From: Chrysomallon squamiferum
Taxonomy: Eukaryota; Mollusca; Gastropoda; Neomphalida; Peltospiridae
Assembly (NCBI GenBank): GCA_012295275.1
Contig: CM022676.1
Span: 10,823,086-10,887,085 of the forward strand
DNA: 64,000 bases
Direction: 5' to 3'
Below are positions 1 to 12,696 of this stretch, one piece after another. Position 1 is the stretch's first letter, and the number at the start of each line of letters is the position of its first letter. Position numbers and translations under genes: made by a program. A model generated the notes under the pieces. It ran no database searches and was not told the DNA's origin. It saw only the letters and a program-made list of their open reading frames with translations.

Positions 1-120
1 TAATGATGGCTACACCAGTGCGATGAAAACTCATTTGGCTATTAACTTGGATTTAATTTTTCAAATATAAATTACGATTACTACATTATTTTACAAATAA
101 AGTATTTTTTATCTAATAAC

Positions 121-123
<3 letters not shown>

Positions 124-201
<78 letters not shown>
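124..201. repeat. TAA microsatellite
   Basis: This is a near-pure taa run. The surrounding 1-800 is AT-rich DNA in which I see no gene. Confidence 0.95.
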
Positions 202-203
<2 letters not shown>

Positions 204-804
204 TGTGGATACAGAGCTATCAATCTTAAATAGTCATCAGATTTCATAATAAAAGCAATATATAAGCAACAAGAACTGCAAAACATGTTTATTTTTCAAA
301 GGCTTTAAGACAATAGTTCTATCTTTTAACAGATTTCTGCTCTGTGTATTTTAGTTATTCATCAGTGTTTCTTTCTTTCTTTTTTCTTTTTCTTTTTATA
401 TTATTTGTTTTACATACAATGACTGTAACTCATCTAGATCAATCACAGAGGGAAGACTTCTGCCGATCAGGATGTATTTGTTGTGTTAAAGAATGTATTG
501 TGTAATAAAAATATATAGGTAGTATTAGCCTTGAGTTTCAAGATGCATTAATTTTATCGATTATTTTTTCACTGTTAATCGTCAACAACGTGAAAACTCA
601 GATTGCACGTGCATGTATGGTTCGACATGTCGCGTGTAGTATTTGGTCAATTTGTTTTTATTCTCTTATTGACGGTAAAAAAACAAAAAAACAAAACAAA
701 TATATATATATATTTTAAACATTATAGAATTTTTAGTATGCCATGAATACCCAAAAATTTACGCGAACGGAAGACTGGCATGTCGACAGAAGTTTTACTC
801 GAGC

Positions 805-807
<3 letters not shown>

Positions 808-862
<55 letters not shown>
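808..862. repeat. CA microsatellite
   Basis: A pure CA run of about 27 repeats. Confidence 0.95.
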
Positions 863-865
<3 letters not shown>

Positions 866-999
866 CTACGCAGTGCGGACGCCAGTACCTAGTGAGGGAC
901 ATTTCAAAATTCAAAGTATTTTAATGACATTTTCAATTTACAGTTGAGTAGATTAAACTTGAATTAGAGCAAAAATTCAACTAAAATAAAACAGTTGAG

Positions 1000-1471
1000 A
1001 TAACACCGTAGCTGAAATCTGAAACTATTTAAATATGGAACATAAAGAAAATACATTAAAGCACTTGACACTTAAAAATCAACGTCAGTAATTTTATAAA
1101 TATTTAAACACGTTAATAACTATAACAATACTAACTGATAAAAGTTGTAAAACATAATTAAGTTTAATTCTGTTGATGCAAACGTCTGCTTTTCTGAGAT
1201 GCTGTGAAATCTAGTGAAAGGTACCAACATGTTAGCTAAACATCTACTTCTGATTTATCATTCTACCCAGTATTTTACCTACAAACAATCAAGAGAAAAT
1301 TAATAATTATTACCTAACTAATAATTATAATGTGAATAAAATCTTTCTCTTACTGCCAAAACAGTTTATATTCTATACAACTGTTGTAAAAATAACTCAG
1401 GAAATTTTATCGTATCACTATGTAACACTAAATAAAATGTTACATTTACTTTAAAAATAAATTCTAGAAAG

Positions 1472-1526
<55 letters not shown>

Positions 1527-1603
1527 GTCAAAGAAAGAAATAAGAATGTAATTTAGATTTTTTCAGTACTTTATACATCTCATATCATCGTATTTATCTT
1601 TGC
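1000..1603 (-). other. Gene C 3' untranslated/flanking block shared with genes A and B
   Basis: Read on the minus strand, this stretch resembles 17998-18680 (downstream of A) and 38740-39440 (downstream of B). Shared pieces include tttctttctttg followed by an ATT microsatellite (1477-1524 here), a tract with gaatgataaatcagaag, and gtttaaatatttataaaat. This supports a common origin of all three 3' ends. The polyadenylation site was not determined. Confidence 0.55.
1477..1524. repeat. TAA microsatellite in the gene C 3' block
   Basis: It sits at the same place relative to the terminal anchor exon as the runs at 18098 and 38849. Confidence 0.9.
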
Positions 1604-2119
1604 TTAAGGAGTATGTAGATCTACAGCAATGACTAGAGCGTTGATGAACCTGAAGAAAGATAAAATGAAGATGAAACAAAAATTAGAAGCAAAGAATTAT
1701 TAGACAGACGAAAATACAGAAGCACAGAAACAGACACGAAAGACATGTATAAAGATAGAAAGATAAATAGACAGGCACAATGTACATAGACACATATCAT
1801 TATGTACAGTTCTATAGGCACAATTTATAGGTACAGTCAGATAATCGATCCATACGTAGACAAACGCTTAGAAAGAAGACAGTTCGACAGGAAAATAGAT
1901 ATACATAATCACAGAAATCCGCATACATACATACTGAAAGAGATCAGACATAGGTAGAGATGATTCATACAGATTAGATATAATGAGAGCAATGCTAATA
2001 AAATTAATATTACATTCAGCAATAAAATAACTAATAAAAAGAAAATAGTTACAACATTACTTACATGATTATTACATAAAACATGGAAGAACATGTGGAG
2101 TCACTTCCGCTGTTTTGAT
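1604..2119 (-). CDS. Gene C exons 4-5: GPI-type C-terminal signal
   Basis: Exon 4 (2119-2065, 55 bases) follows tatattttag and encodes DQNSGSDSTCSSMFYVII before donor GTAAGT. Exon 5 (1649-1604) follows tttcttcag and encodes FINALVIAVDLHTP and stop. Exon 4 is the same length and phase as 38273-38327 of gene B. Exon 5 lacks about 8 bases relative to B (38703), which shifts the frame and replaces the short hydrophobic ending with a DLHTP tail. A GPI signal is inferred from small residues followed by a hydrophobic end. A very short membrane anchor is the alternative. Confidence 0.6.
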
Positions 2120-2995
2120 CTAAAATATATATATATATATATATATACATATATATGTATGTATGTATATGTATATGTATATACAGACATATCTATCTAT
2201 CTATCTATCTAATGTCTTACAACAAAACCGTTCTGACATGACCTCACGCACGCTTTTATCTACTTTCTAAAGAAGTGTGGAAATAAAAAAAAAAAAAATA
2301 AAAAAAAAACTAAAAATTAAAAAATTATAAAAAAGGAATGAAGGTGACGAATCATCGCAATATAATTCAGACCATACTGATTTAGCTGAAGCAGAGGATT
2401 AAGACAAATCAAGGTTTATTTAGTTCTGTGCAAATGAGCCTCTTATACTAAAATAACATAACATCAGTTGATTACTGCTCTAACAACTCTCGATAACAAA
2501 CAGTTTTCAGGGAGTAATGGTGCTAATTAAGGACAGTCTGTGAATTTATCCTAATAGAAACGAAATAATACGCTCCCAACAGTTTTGCGTAATTTTTCCA
2601 GTGCCTGGCCAGAAAAAAAAAAAAAACCCCTGAACATCTAAACATTGTATTGTTGATCTTATGACCACTTTGGGCCTGCTTCAAGCTTCAGTGACTCAAA
2701 CATATTCACAACAACTTTGCAATAAACAAGAGTCAAAAATAAATGTTGATGAACATTATAATACAAGTTCAAAAAAAAAATGACATTTTTTTCTATTCCA
2801 TGTGTGCCCTTAAATTAGTTTTCTTTTTCCTATATTCCAGCCATTTCTAGCATAAAATTTTGAGGTTTATTTCACATTATTGATTTAGGGGTTAAATTAA
2901 ATATCATGAAGTATAAATATTTGCATAAAATTAGGAGAGGTTAATATTTTAAATAAAAACTGAAAATATTTAATGAAAAAACAGAGAAAACAGAA

Positions 2996-3073
<78 letters not shown>

Positions 3074-3719
3074 AGTAAAAAAATAAATAAATAAATAATT
3101 AAGTAAACAAACAAACAAACATATAAATAAATAAACATTAAAGAAAGGAAAATAAAAAAATATAAATAATAATAATTCATAAATTCTCACAGTAATAACA
3201 CCATTGTTTTACCTAATTATAAACTTTTGTAATAAGCTTTAACAGTACAGTATAGCTTGATGGGATACTTGTAGGTAAGGTCCAAAAGATGAGCTTGTAC
3301 TAATGTGAATGAAACCTGCCTACGATTTGAAACATGATGCTAGATGACACGCGTTTTTCACCATTAGTAGCTGAACAAACCAAACTTTTCCCATTATCAT
3401 CCATATTAACTTTTATATTGAACATGCTGCTTGTTACAATACCAGAGTCAGCAATTGTCTCAGTGGAGCTGGCAATGCCATCTATTATCTCTGTACCATT
3501 TAAAGTCCATGTGATTACAGCTTCTGGATAACAAGGGTTAGTTGAACAGAACAGTTCTGTAAGAATTCCTGGCTTTACTGGGGTTGAGTCACTTGTTATA
3601 GAAACTTTCTCCAAAGGAACTTTAAAATAAAAAATAATAAATATACAATGCTTGTAATCTTATAAATATTACTTTTACCATTTATTCTATTTTTCATTTC
3701 ATTTAATATTTAATTTAAA

Positions 3720-3777
<58 letters not shown>

Positions 3778-5288
3778 GTAATAATTTGTTTATTGATTTA
3801 TTTATGTTTATTATTTTGTATTTATTAATTTTTGTTTATTACTGATATGAAAAACGTTGTTAATCTTAATATTAATAATAGGGTTGTAGGACAAAATACA
3901 AGTCGCTGAAGTTTAATGTAGATTCAAGACAAATATTTAGTTTATTAGTGTAAGATTGCATTTACTTTGTGAAAATCATTTACCATTAGATGCATAATTA
4001 TGTTGGTATCTTTGTAACATTAACAAAGGAAATTTTAATATACATTGTGGCTCAAAAGTTAAACAAAACGAAGGTAATTTTTTATGTATCTTTACTCTAT
4101 ACAAAAATACGTTTGATCGTTATTCTAGAGGTGTTCACAAAAAACGCGAGTAAGAATTTTGTAAATTTTATGTACCTTGATTTAAATGATTGTATTATTA
4201 CTAGTTAATTAGGCAATAATAATGTTGTTTAGATTTTTTTGCGGTAAATTAAAAAGACAATTAAACAAAAAATCTATTTACTATTTATCATATATTATTA
4301 AAATTTTGGAATTCAACACCGGCCAATGTTCAGATTTCAAGATCATTCCTTCACAGTAAAATGGGATGTGTCTGACTTCATTCTTTTCTGATGCATCTTT
4401 TTTAAAACATTTTACTAATGATAGTTTGAAGCTAAATCTACGTTGATTTCATTTTTGCCGAAGATGATTGCAGACTAGACACTGCTAAATGTTAACATTT
4501 ACAAACTCATTTGCTTTTAAATGTCCTTTGATATCTTCAATCCACATCATCAGCATCAAAAATGAAATATAAGTAGGTTTCAAGTCATAATTCTATAACG
4601 AGAAATGTAAATACATTTTTTACCATATACTTCTAAATATTCAGTATTAGTTGGGGTTCCTCCAAACGCTGGCTCACATGTCCAGCTAGTTCCATTATAA
4701 CTGAAGTCGATGTTGTTTATGGTCAAATTGAAAATAGTTCCTCCAGAACATGAATACTGGTATTTATCTGGATAAATTCCTGTACAGTTGGTACCTGAAC
4801 CTTGACTTGTAAGGAAACTCGCCCAAGGTGTTGTCCATTGTATTCCTTTTACACTACTTCCCGTGTTACAAGAAAGACTGATAGTTGATCCAGATAAAAC
4901 ATATTTTTTAGATTTTGTAATATTGTACTGACCTAAAATAATAATAATAAAAACATTTATAAAAAATATATTTATCTATCTGTCTATTTATCTGTCTGTG
5001 CGTGTATGCATGTATGTATACGTATATGTAATTTACAAATACAAGTGTTTTTCTTCATTCTACTTCAGTCCATGGAAAAACATGAAGCTTTTGTTCCATC
5101 TGAGTTGGTAGTTTTTTGCTATAAAAAAAAAATCATATCTCAAAACATAAGCACGAGATGAGAATAATTTTGGTTTGTTCTATATGTGTATTCAAACGTT
5201 CTATATAACTAACAAGAAAAAGAAAATATATAGAAATTAAAAAAGGAAATTCAAAAACTATATATATATTGTTTTACCCAGAAAAAAG

Positions 5289-5323
<35 letters not shown>

Positions 5324-5467
5324 AATAATAATAATAATTCAAAGGCAATTTTTAAATATTTTACCTATTCTCTGAAGAACTGCATTTAACAAACTCACCC
5401 ACAATAATTTCGACTGTTACCAGATATATTAGAATAGGAGTTAATTTCAGTAACATAATCTTCTTAT
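1604..5467 (-). CDS. Gene C: GPI-type two-Ig-domain surface protein
   Basis: This five-exon gene is intact in my reading. Exons run 5467-5399 (ATG at 5456), 4932-4624, 3619-3320, 2119-2065 and 1649-1604. The coding parts are 58, 309, 300, 55 and 46 bases, 768 in total, giving 255 residues. It starts with a hydrophobic signal peptide (MLLKLTPILIYLV). Ig domain 1 follows, with its Cys pair, a Trp (GIQW), a second inner Cys pair and the closing TWTC. Ig domain 2 has LFCSTNPC, WTLNG and the closing LVC. The tail has a small-residue stretch (SGSDS) and then a hydrophobic end with no cytoplasmic domain, as in GPI-attachment signals. All introns up to the tail are phase 1; the last is phase 2. N-glycosylation sequons (NCT, NLT, NGT) fit an extracellular protein. 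The function is unknown; recognition or adhesion is my inference. The donor after Ig 2 appears to be GC rather than GT. Confidence 0.72.
2999..3065. repeat. TAA microsatellite
   Basis: A run of about 22 taa units followed by AAAT-type repeats to 3135. It lies in the gene C intron between Ig 2 and the anchor exons. Open frames here are artefacts. Confidence 0.95.
3320..3619 (-). CDS. Gene C exon 3: Ig domain 2
   Basis: This is a 300-base open exon entered after the acceptor ttttattttaaag. It encodes PLEKVSITSDSTPVKPG, then LFCSTNPCYPEAVITW and the closing NGKSLVCSATNG. Decayed copies lie at 50285-50577 (plus) and about 40322-40621 (minus). By comparison with the copy at 50577, the exon end falls at 3320, where the next two bases are GC (gtag|gcaggt). 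Confidence 0.72.
3722..3778. repeat. TAA microsatellite
   Basis: A run of about 18 units in the gene C intron between its Ig exons. Confidence 0.95.
4624..4932 (-). CDS. Gene C exon 2: V-like Ig domain 1
   Basis: The exon is 309 bases, phase 1 to phase 1, and open throughout. Core features are ISLSCNTGS, GIQW, an inner pair of Cys (NCTG and YSCSGG) and the closing GTSWTCEP. It has the same length as the first Ig exon of gene D (48581-48889) and shares its order of motifs, so the two are paralogous. Confidence 0.75.
5399..5467 (-). CDS. Gene C exon 1: signal peptide
   Basis: The exon follows a good acceptor (tttactttgcag) and has a short leader before ATG at 5456-5454. It encodes MLLKLTPILIYLVTVEIIV and ends on the first base of a Gly codon before donor GTGAGT. 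An acceptor just ahead of the start codon implies a non-coding first exon further upstream, which I could not place. Confidence 0.7.
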
Positions 5468-5499
5468 CTGCAAAGTAAAAATATAATTACTTAATGTTA

Positions 5500-6468
5500 G
5501 GAAATACAAACGAAACAGGATTTTAATTTTTTGTAAATTTTTAATTTAATTAAATACTTTTAACAAATTAGAAACAAACAGCTTTCAAGTTTAGCTGAAG
5601 ATTTGTAGAAATGCGTTAAGTTGTATTTCTATCATTGATTCTCTAAGAAAACGTGAATAATAACGGTTTTATTTTTGTAATATATTTTCTTGTAATTCAA
5701 ATATGACTGAGTTTTGAGTACTTAATAATTATCCATCATTTTAAAAGCTATTAATTAGAAATTATTTTCTGTGAATCATTTGAACGGAAAGATAGTTGCA
5801 TAAAATTAGAGAACATCTTTGTCACATTCTGTGTCAATTTGGGACGGTACAGATGACAAAATACATACTGAGAAATGGGATCTGCTTCAGAATAGTCTAC
5901 ACGCATGTGAATCTAATTTCAACTATTTTCTAGAGTATAAATTTCTGTATCATGGGAAAGTTGCCATTTTGTTTCTATAGTTTTAATTAATGATTGTAAT
6001 AGTAATAGTTTTAGTAGCCTGGACTTTTTAGTTATAACAATGTTTTTATGGTATGGTCACTTTCGATGATAGGGGAAAATTACATTTTTCACTGTAATGA
6101 TATACAACAAATTAGAGGCTATAATTGCTTCTTGGAACAATCCCTAAATTCATTTTTGCTAAAGACCTTTATAGTTTGTTGATAAATCGTAGAAACAAGC
6201 CAGGGTTTTTCAATGCTTTTATTATTTATTGTTGCTGCAGCTGTTGTGGTTATTATTGTTATTATTTTATTATTAAAATGAATGACAGATGACAAAAATG
6301 TTTCAACCCACATCAATGAAAACATTACATATAAATATATTACTGCATAATATGTAGAATAAATTTAACAAAGCTTATTAAACCGAAATTTTGATTCTAT
6401 TTATTTACTTACTTGTTCAAATCACCCATTAAGTGGAAAATTTCATCCTAATTCCATTTGTCTGTATA

Positions 6469-6501
<33 letters not shown>

Positions 6502-7780
6502 CACTACATTTAAATTTAAAAGAAAAGGAGTTTAAAACAAAGTGTGAAAACTTACACTGCACCTACATTTAAAATTTTTCTGTTTAAAAGAAAATACTGA
6601 TTGAAGGTTAGTTTAAAAAACAAATTCGTCCAAATCAGTAACAAGTCTGTAAATCTATCTAGAACAGAGGGGAATCATTACTGAACTGCAGCCTCATCCT
6701 CGGACCATGATCAGTGCTTTGATTTAGAATTTATAACATTTTTTTTTTGTTTATCTACTTCATCACATTTTTACTGAATAAATTTTCTGTTTATATTTTT
6801 GTAAATATCAGGAATTGTATTTTATTTTATTTTATTTATTTTAACTGATTTATTCTGATTTTATAAGTGCAGAAGCTTTAACTATGTTTCATATTAATTA
6901 AATACCCTTTCACGAAGTTACATCAATTTGTCCTCCTGGTTGCACCTGTGTTACAATGTTTTATACTTTAATATTTCAATGTCAGTATTTACCTACGGTT
7001 AAGGTCATTTCATTTCAATCCCTGTCTTGGCTGTTTGAAACTAGGTCAGTTTATTAGTCACTTATTTCTCCCACCTGGACGTTCTATCTTCTTATTATAT
7101 ATATATTTATAATTAGTTTTATCAATAGGAATAGAACAATGTATTTCTGAGAACAGCACAACAATAACAAGATTTATTTGCAGATTTATTTATATTTATT
7201 TCAGATTCAGAGACTGTTTCATGGATCTACTGAAAATATCTTTAACAAATTAAATATATTGTAGAAGCATGCCTTTATTATTCAAAATTAGCTACCAAAT
7301 AGTGTTACTAAATCAATAATTCTATAGACAAAGTGTTAAATTCATGCACTTTCTCCAATTTCACAATCACCTCTCTATTGTTAAATGTTGTCAACCCATA
7401 ATTTACAAAATATAACAAGAAATTAATTTACTTCTTTCATCCTGCTTCAGTAATATTTTATGACATTGGCGGAAAAAAAAGAGAAAAAAGCTTCCTTAAT
7501 AACAATTACACATTGCTGACTGATTTTAGCAGCATATCCAATCATCTAAAATGATTAAGACCTGTTTTGAAAAGAAATTTGCTGATTTGAAACATTGCCG
7601 GTTTCAACTATATTTTACTGTTGCATATTTTAGGAGTGAATGAATGTCGGACACAAGACCGGGGCATAAAATGATTAATAAAAATCAAACTAAATGTAAT
7701 AATGAGTCACAAGGGTGCTAATGAAGGCACCTCTACAGATAAAGAATGTTTATCTTTATTATGTTTTTTCAAATTTTTAA
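5500..7780. other. Intergenic AT-rich DNA between genes C and A (part 1)
   Basis: It should include the gene C first exon and promoter, but none could be placed. A TG run lies at 6470-6499. No coding exon was recognised. Confidence 0.5.
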
Positions 7781-8740
7781 TAATAATAATAATGACGTCA
7801 TCTATATTACGTGAACTAGTTTTGAGACTGAAAATATGGGTCAGCGAAAAAGTAGTTGCTTAGAATTCGTAAAGGAATAGCAAGCATGCCAGTAAACTCA
7901 CCGTATATATTATCTAAAATGTTATTTTGATCTTCCTATATAACTTCAATATGATTTGATAGAAATATAATGAGTTAATCGATTCGGAAAGAAAAGACAT
8001 TTTTATTGAATTTGATTCGCCAAGACGCTCTATCGAAACGACAGTTAGCATGTTGAAAACCTACTTCGCAATTATAGGACTGAATAAAATTTCATCAGTT
8101 TGTAGATTAAATGTTACATAACAAATTATTTAATTTAGAAAGAAGCCCCTATACTGATAGATGTGCTTTGATCGGTTGAGCTTGAAAAATTGACGGATTT
8201 GACAAATTGAAAAATGACGATCTATACGGGCGCATCTTTTTAAGAAAACGCCGGTAAATAATTGCGCTGAATCGAAGGAAACCTGCATTTCGGTATTGTG
8301 TTTATTAATAATGTTATATATAATGTAATGATGTCTAAGGGACGGAAATATTTTCAATAAAAATTACTATTAGTTTTACATAACTTACATTGGCTGCGAA
8401 CAATAGTACAGATCAAAACCCAGTTTCAGTACCGGAAGTACAATGGGCGAGTCCAATATGATAACAGGAAAATAATGGTCGGGAAAAAAATCTTCTTTAG
8501 CAAAGGAAAGAAAATCTAAATATAATTTTAAGAAATTATTGCAGTAACTATTGGCACATTTTATTGAGAATTTTGGCCAACACACAAGCCATTTACTGAA
8601 TAACGGGCACCAGAGAGGCCCAAGAATTGCGTATGACGGACGGCCCCCTGTTCCTCCAATTTGTTTTTGCCCCGAGCCGCTTGACTCATTGCCAAAAGAG
8701 TCTAGTGATGGTAAACACTATATTAAAAACTCCTAACACT
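7780..8740 (+). repeat. Dispersed element, copy 1 of an inverted pair
   Basis: It resembles the reverse complement of 21050-22110. Landmarks in order are gacgtcatcta-tattacgtgaact, agtaaactc, gattcggaaagaa, tattgaattt-gattcgcca, acggatttgacaaattgaaaaa, aaacctgcatttcg, and near the end gacggccccctgttcc. No protein was recognised. It is probably a non-autonomous DNA element or its relic. Confidence 0.6.
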
Positions 8741-10566
8741 AATATTTTTTAGGGAGGGGGTTCTGTTTGTTTAAGTTTTTTGTTTATTTATAATTAATGA
8801 AAAATATTATTTCTTTTTTTCCTCCTATGATAACTACTTCTATAGTGCATTAAATTAAACATATCAGCAATAACTCGGAAGTCATACGTGGTCACTATTG
8901 TGTTTCTGTTTAGATTTAAGGTATGTGGCTCAGGTGATCAGGGGAAAACTGCCCTTCCAAATTTGGACAAAGCAAGAAGATGCTAGAATTTGTGTTGATA
9001 TCTTAAAATGTTTTCTGTAACATAAAAAAGTCATATAGCCTTGGTTGTGTTTGATATCTAAGTTTATTTGCCTCATCAAAGAGGTCCGTGATTTTTTTGA
9101 TTTTTGATTATTATTTTTTTTTTTTTGGCAGTTTAGGTAAAATCGCAGTAACTCACAAACAAATTTACTTGAAACATTTGTAATTTTATTATTTATTTAT
9201 TTATTTATTTATTTATTGCTTAGAAATCTTTACGTGCTGACAGAATTACGTAATGACGGGCATTTGTTTACACTTTTTTTAATATTTAGTTTAATTTTTT
9301 TATATTTTATTTCATATATATATATATTTCAAAGTTGTAATGTATTTTTTGCTGATAATGATTTTATAATAGATTTACTAAACTCTGAAAACTGACTGAA
9401 AAAGGCGGGTTTATTCGTCTTTTTTCAGTTTGTTGTTTCGGTAGTTTTTTTTTTTTTTTAGACTTTTAAATTAAAGTATCTTCTTTACGAATAATTTAGA
9501 CTAGTTTAAAAGGCATGCACGCTAAAGTTCTGTCTTCTTATTTGAAACTCTCTCAGCATTCCAGTACATTATGCTGATGGTGGCGAGATATTTTTGCTGT
9601 TGTTTATTTTACTAGTAGCTTTACTTGTCTTCTGGCTCTACTAGATGGTCGTGATGGTCGTGAAGTAGCTGAAGATCGGATCCTTGAGGTACGGATGCCA
9701 GCGTTGCACCTGTTTGGTGAGTCATCACACTGCTATCACTGGTCACGTCAGTATTTTCCATCAATGTAGTCATAAAAGATGTTGGTGCATAGTAACCTTA
9801 GCCAGTCTCTGTCTAGTCTCTACCCATTCACCAGTCCAGCACGGGTGTCTCTAACAGAAGCCAAAGCTCCAGATGGCTCAGCTCCTTGGCTCATTGAATA
9901 ATACAGTCTAAATATAAATTTCCTTAGAGTATTAACAGAATCGTGTTTTTTTTTTTCAGTTAGAATTCTTTAAAAGTGCAGGCCAATTGATTTAGAGTAT
10001 ACAAATTGTGTAATTACTATGAAAAACTATTTCATACTGTCATAAATGTTCGTTTTATTTTCTTTGCATTTTTTAATCCGAACACATTAAAGTTATGAGT
10101 TTAAAAGCAATATTTTTGGTAAAAATGCAATGTCGATATTGCGTTATAAACTCCACTACTCACAGTAAGCAGTTTTAATGTTTTAATCTGATATAACTCT
10201 GAATCGTTTTTGCGAAATGTGAAGTTATTTGTAGACTGACACACAAATCTGCATTAACGCTCTTTGTTTCAGCGTTTTGAACACTGGACTTATATGTTTT
10301 TCAGTATTTTTCACTTCTGTGATATTTTTCCTTTAGTTCTTTTTTTCTAAAATGTTGGCCTATAATTTTATTACTGTTCCGACTGAAACACAGCTATATT
10401 TAACAGTGTTGTAACTATTTTTTTTTTTTTTTATTTATTATTATTATTATTATTTGTTATGAAAAATATTAGGGATGAACACCAGTGAATGAAAACAGGG
10501 TGACTGGTAAAATATCCCTGTTAACAGAAGCCAAAGTGTTTTAAATTTTCTTCTATTTTATTTTAT

Positions 10567-10606
<40 letters not shown>

Positions 10607-10720
10607 TTTTATTATTATTTTTAAAATTATTTATTGTTTGTTTTCAGTGTAGGTGTTAAAAATGCTGCATATATTGGAGAATGTACTACTTATTTTATAT
10701 TATTTTTAGTTTATTTCATT

Positions 10721-10751
<31 letters not shown>

Positions 10752-11174
10752 TTTTATTAATTTATTTTTTAAAACTTTTTCTTGTTTGTTTGTTTTCAGT
10801 GTATAAGTTAAAAATTCGACATATAACTGGAGAATATACTACTGCTTTCTAATAGTTATACATATTTTGTCTCAGTATTCCTTTAGCTAAAATCATCAGC
10901 AAGACAAATATCAAAATTAAAGCTTCTATAGACAGACCATGTATGTCAGTCTAGAAACAACACAACAAAATTAAAAAGCTAACTACAGCACTAAAACAAT
11001 GCCACGTAGGCCATGCTAGCTCGTCTTGGTATTCTAGACTAACCAAGAAATACAAAGTTAGGCCACAGACTACTCAAAACGAAACTGTTCAGTTTATTTT
11101 GACAGCATCGCACTAGATACAAATTGGGACAAATGAGTTCGATTGGTAAATATGTTACTGATGGAACTCCGTAT

Positions 11175-11229
<55 letters not shown>

Positions 11230-12064
11230 ATAATTAAGAATGTTTCGGCACCAGGGCAACTTAATTTTGATCAAACCAAATATCAGACATTATGGAGTAA
11301 TAGGATGGATGACTGTCAGGATGGTCATATTCTACTTATGTTTTACAGAAATAGAGATCACAATAACTAATTAACAAAATAAATAAATGAATAAAATCAA
11401 CAAAAAATAAAATAATAAAAAATTAAACAAAAGCAAATTAAACGGAAGAAAGAACAATAATTGTACATTTTTGTCTGTGAGGTTTTGTTTCAGTACTGGA
11501 TCTTTTGTTATATGCGTGCAAGTGTGAGTGTTTTGAACAGTTAATGTGTTTCCTATTTCCTATACAATAAAGCGAAACATTTATCGCCACGTCACTTCAG
11601 ATACTCACTGTTGTGATCGGAAATATCCTGAATCGGTGGAAAATATCAACGAATACGGAAGCTGTTGTAGTGTAGTTGACCTATTTCAGTAAGTTACTAA
11701 ATTTATCTATTTTGTGTGGATTTTCTCTAAAATTTTGAGCAAAGAAGCACACAAGAAACATGCAAGGAGAGTGTGTGATAACATTTCACAACAACAGTGT
11801 GTGATAACATTTCACTACAACAGTGTTTAAAAATTTTGCGTACTAAAAATAATATGACACGTCATCATGTAGATATGGCAGAAAGCAGAATTCGATTTTT
11901 CCGATAGTAGATGTGAATCGTAGTCTGGTGGCAAGGCCCGATAAGCGTGCATTGCGGTCCGTACAAAATGTTTTTTTTTGCTGTTTCTATACCTCCGAGA
12001 TGTGCTCTTTAAGAATCTGAATGATGCCACTCTGTCATCCTTGGGCAATCCGCACAATATGCCA
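8740..12064. other. Intergenic DNA upstream of gene A (part 2)
   Basis: It holds TTTA-type repeats (9190-9216, 10565-10612, 10715-10757), a CA run at 11178, and a doubled 30-bp motif at 11765-11822 (gtgtgataacatttcac). The stretch 9540-9900 has higher complexity but no recognisable protein. No gene was supported. Confidence 0.5.
11178..11226. repeat. CA microsatellite
   Basis: A run of about 24 CA units. An open frame through it (poly Thr-His) is an artefact. Confidence 0.95.
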
Positions 12065-12219
12065 ATTAAGGCCGCCATTACTGAAAATCTTGTTTTCGTC
12101 AATATCTCAGTAACTATGCATGGTATCAAAATAATTTTGGTGTCTATCCCCATGTTTTGAGGGGTAAAGAATCAGATTCAGTCAAGATCACACCAATATT
12201 TAGTAATGGCGGCCTTAAT
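12065..12219. mobile_element. Small foldback/MITE-like element
   Basis: Its ends are inverted copies of ATTAAGGCCGCCATTACT, with further partial match inward, 155 bases overall. The GC-rich termini stand out in AT-rich DNA. It lies about 0.5 kb upstream of the gene A signal exon. Confidence 0.55.
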
Positions 12220-12696
12220 ATGCCTATTCAGCACAAATTTTCATTTCATTATCAAGAACTATTTTTTTTCTTTTATTCTGTCTTACAAGTTATATTCACA
12301 TAACTGAATGTGTAAATGAAAACAAAATATTGAACACAAATATGATATTTTTTTTATTATTTTGTTTCTGAACAAATGGCAAGTAACCCAAGAGAACCTT
12401 ATTTTGATCCCTTTAATATACATTTTATATAATTTTATGTTTGTGTAGTGATGATTTATTTTAAATTTGAGTTTAATATTTAATATCATTGTTCTTTAGT
12501 ATTCATCTCCCGTTTTTTTTTTTCCAAACTTTGTGATATGTGTAGCTGTCAGTTGTCATTATATTCTGATACAATTCATTTTTAGACAAGTAATAAAATT
12601 GAAATAGCCTATTGTTGTTAATTACATTTTTCTGTCGAGCAAAATGATTAAATATTTCGTCGGAAATAAATTTGTATTTCTTTAATTATTTTACAG

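Noticed and set aside
1909-2094. Minus-strand hydrophobic 61-codon frame as a membrane protein
   Set aside because: It overlaps the gene C anchor exon and runs through its donor (GTAAGT at 2064). Homology to 38328-38700 shows this part is intron.
11570-11688. Possible non-coding first exon of gene A ending at ttca|gtaagt
   Set aside because: It is plausible because the signal exon has an acceptor before its ATG, but there is no homology or promoter evidence to support this site over others.
11827-12153. 108-codon minus-strand frame upstream of gene A
   Set aside because: It overlaps the foldback element ends, has no recognised motif and no supporting splice signals.
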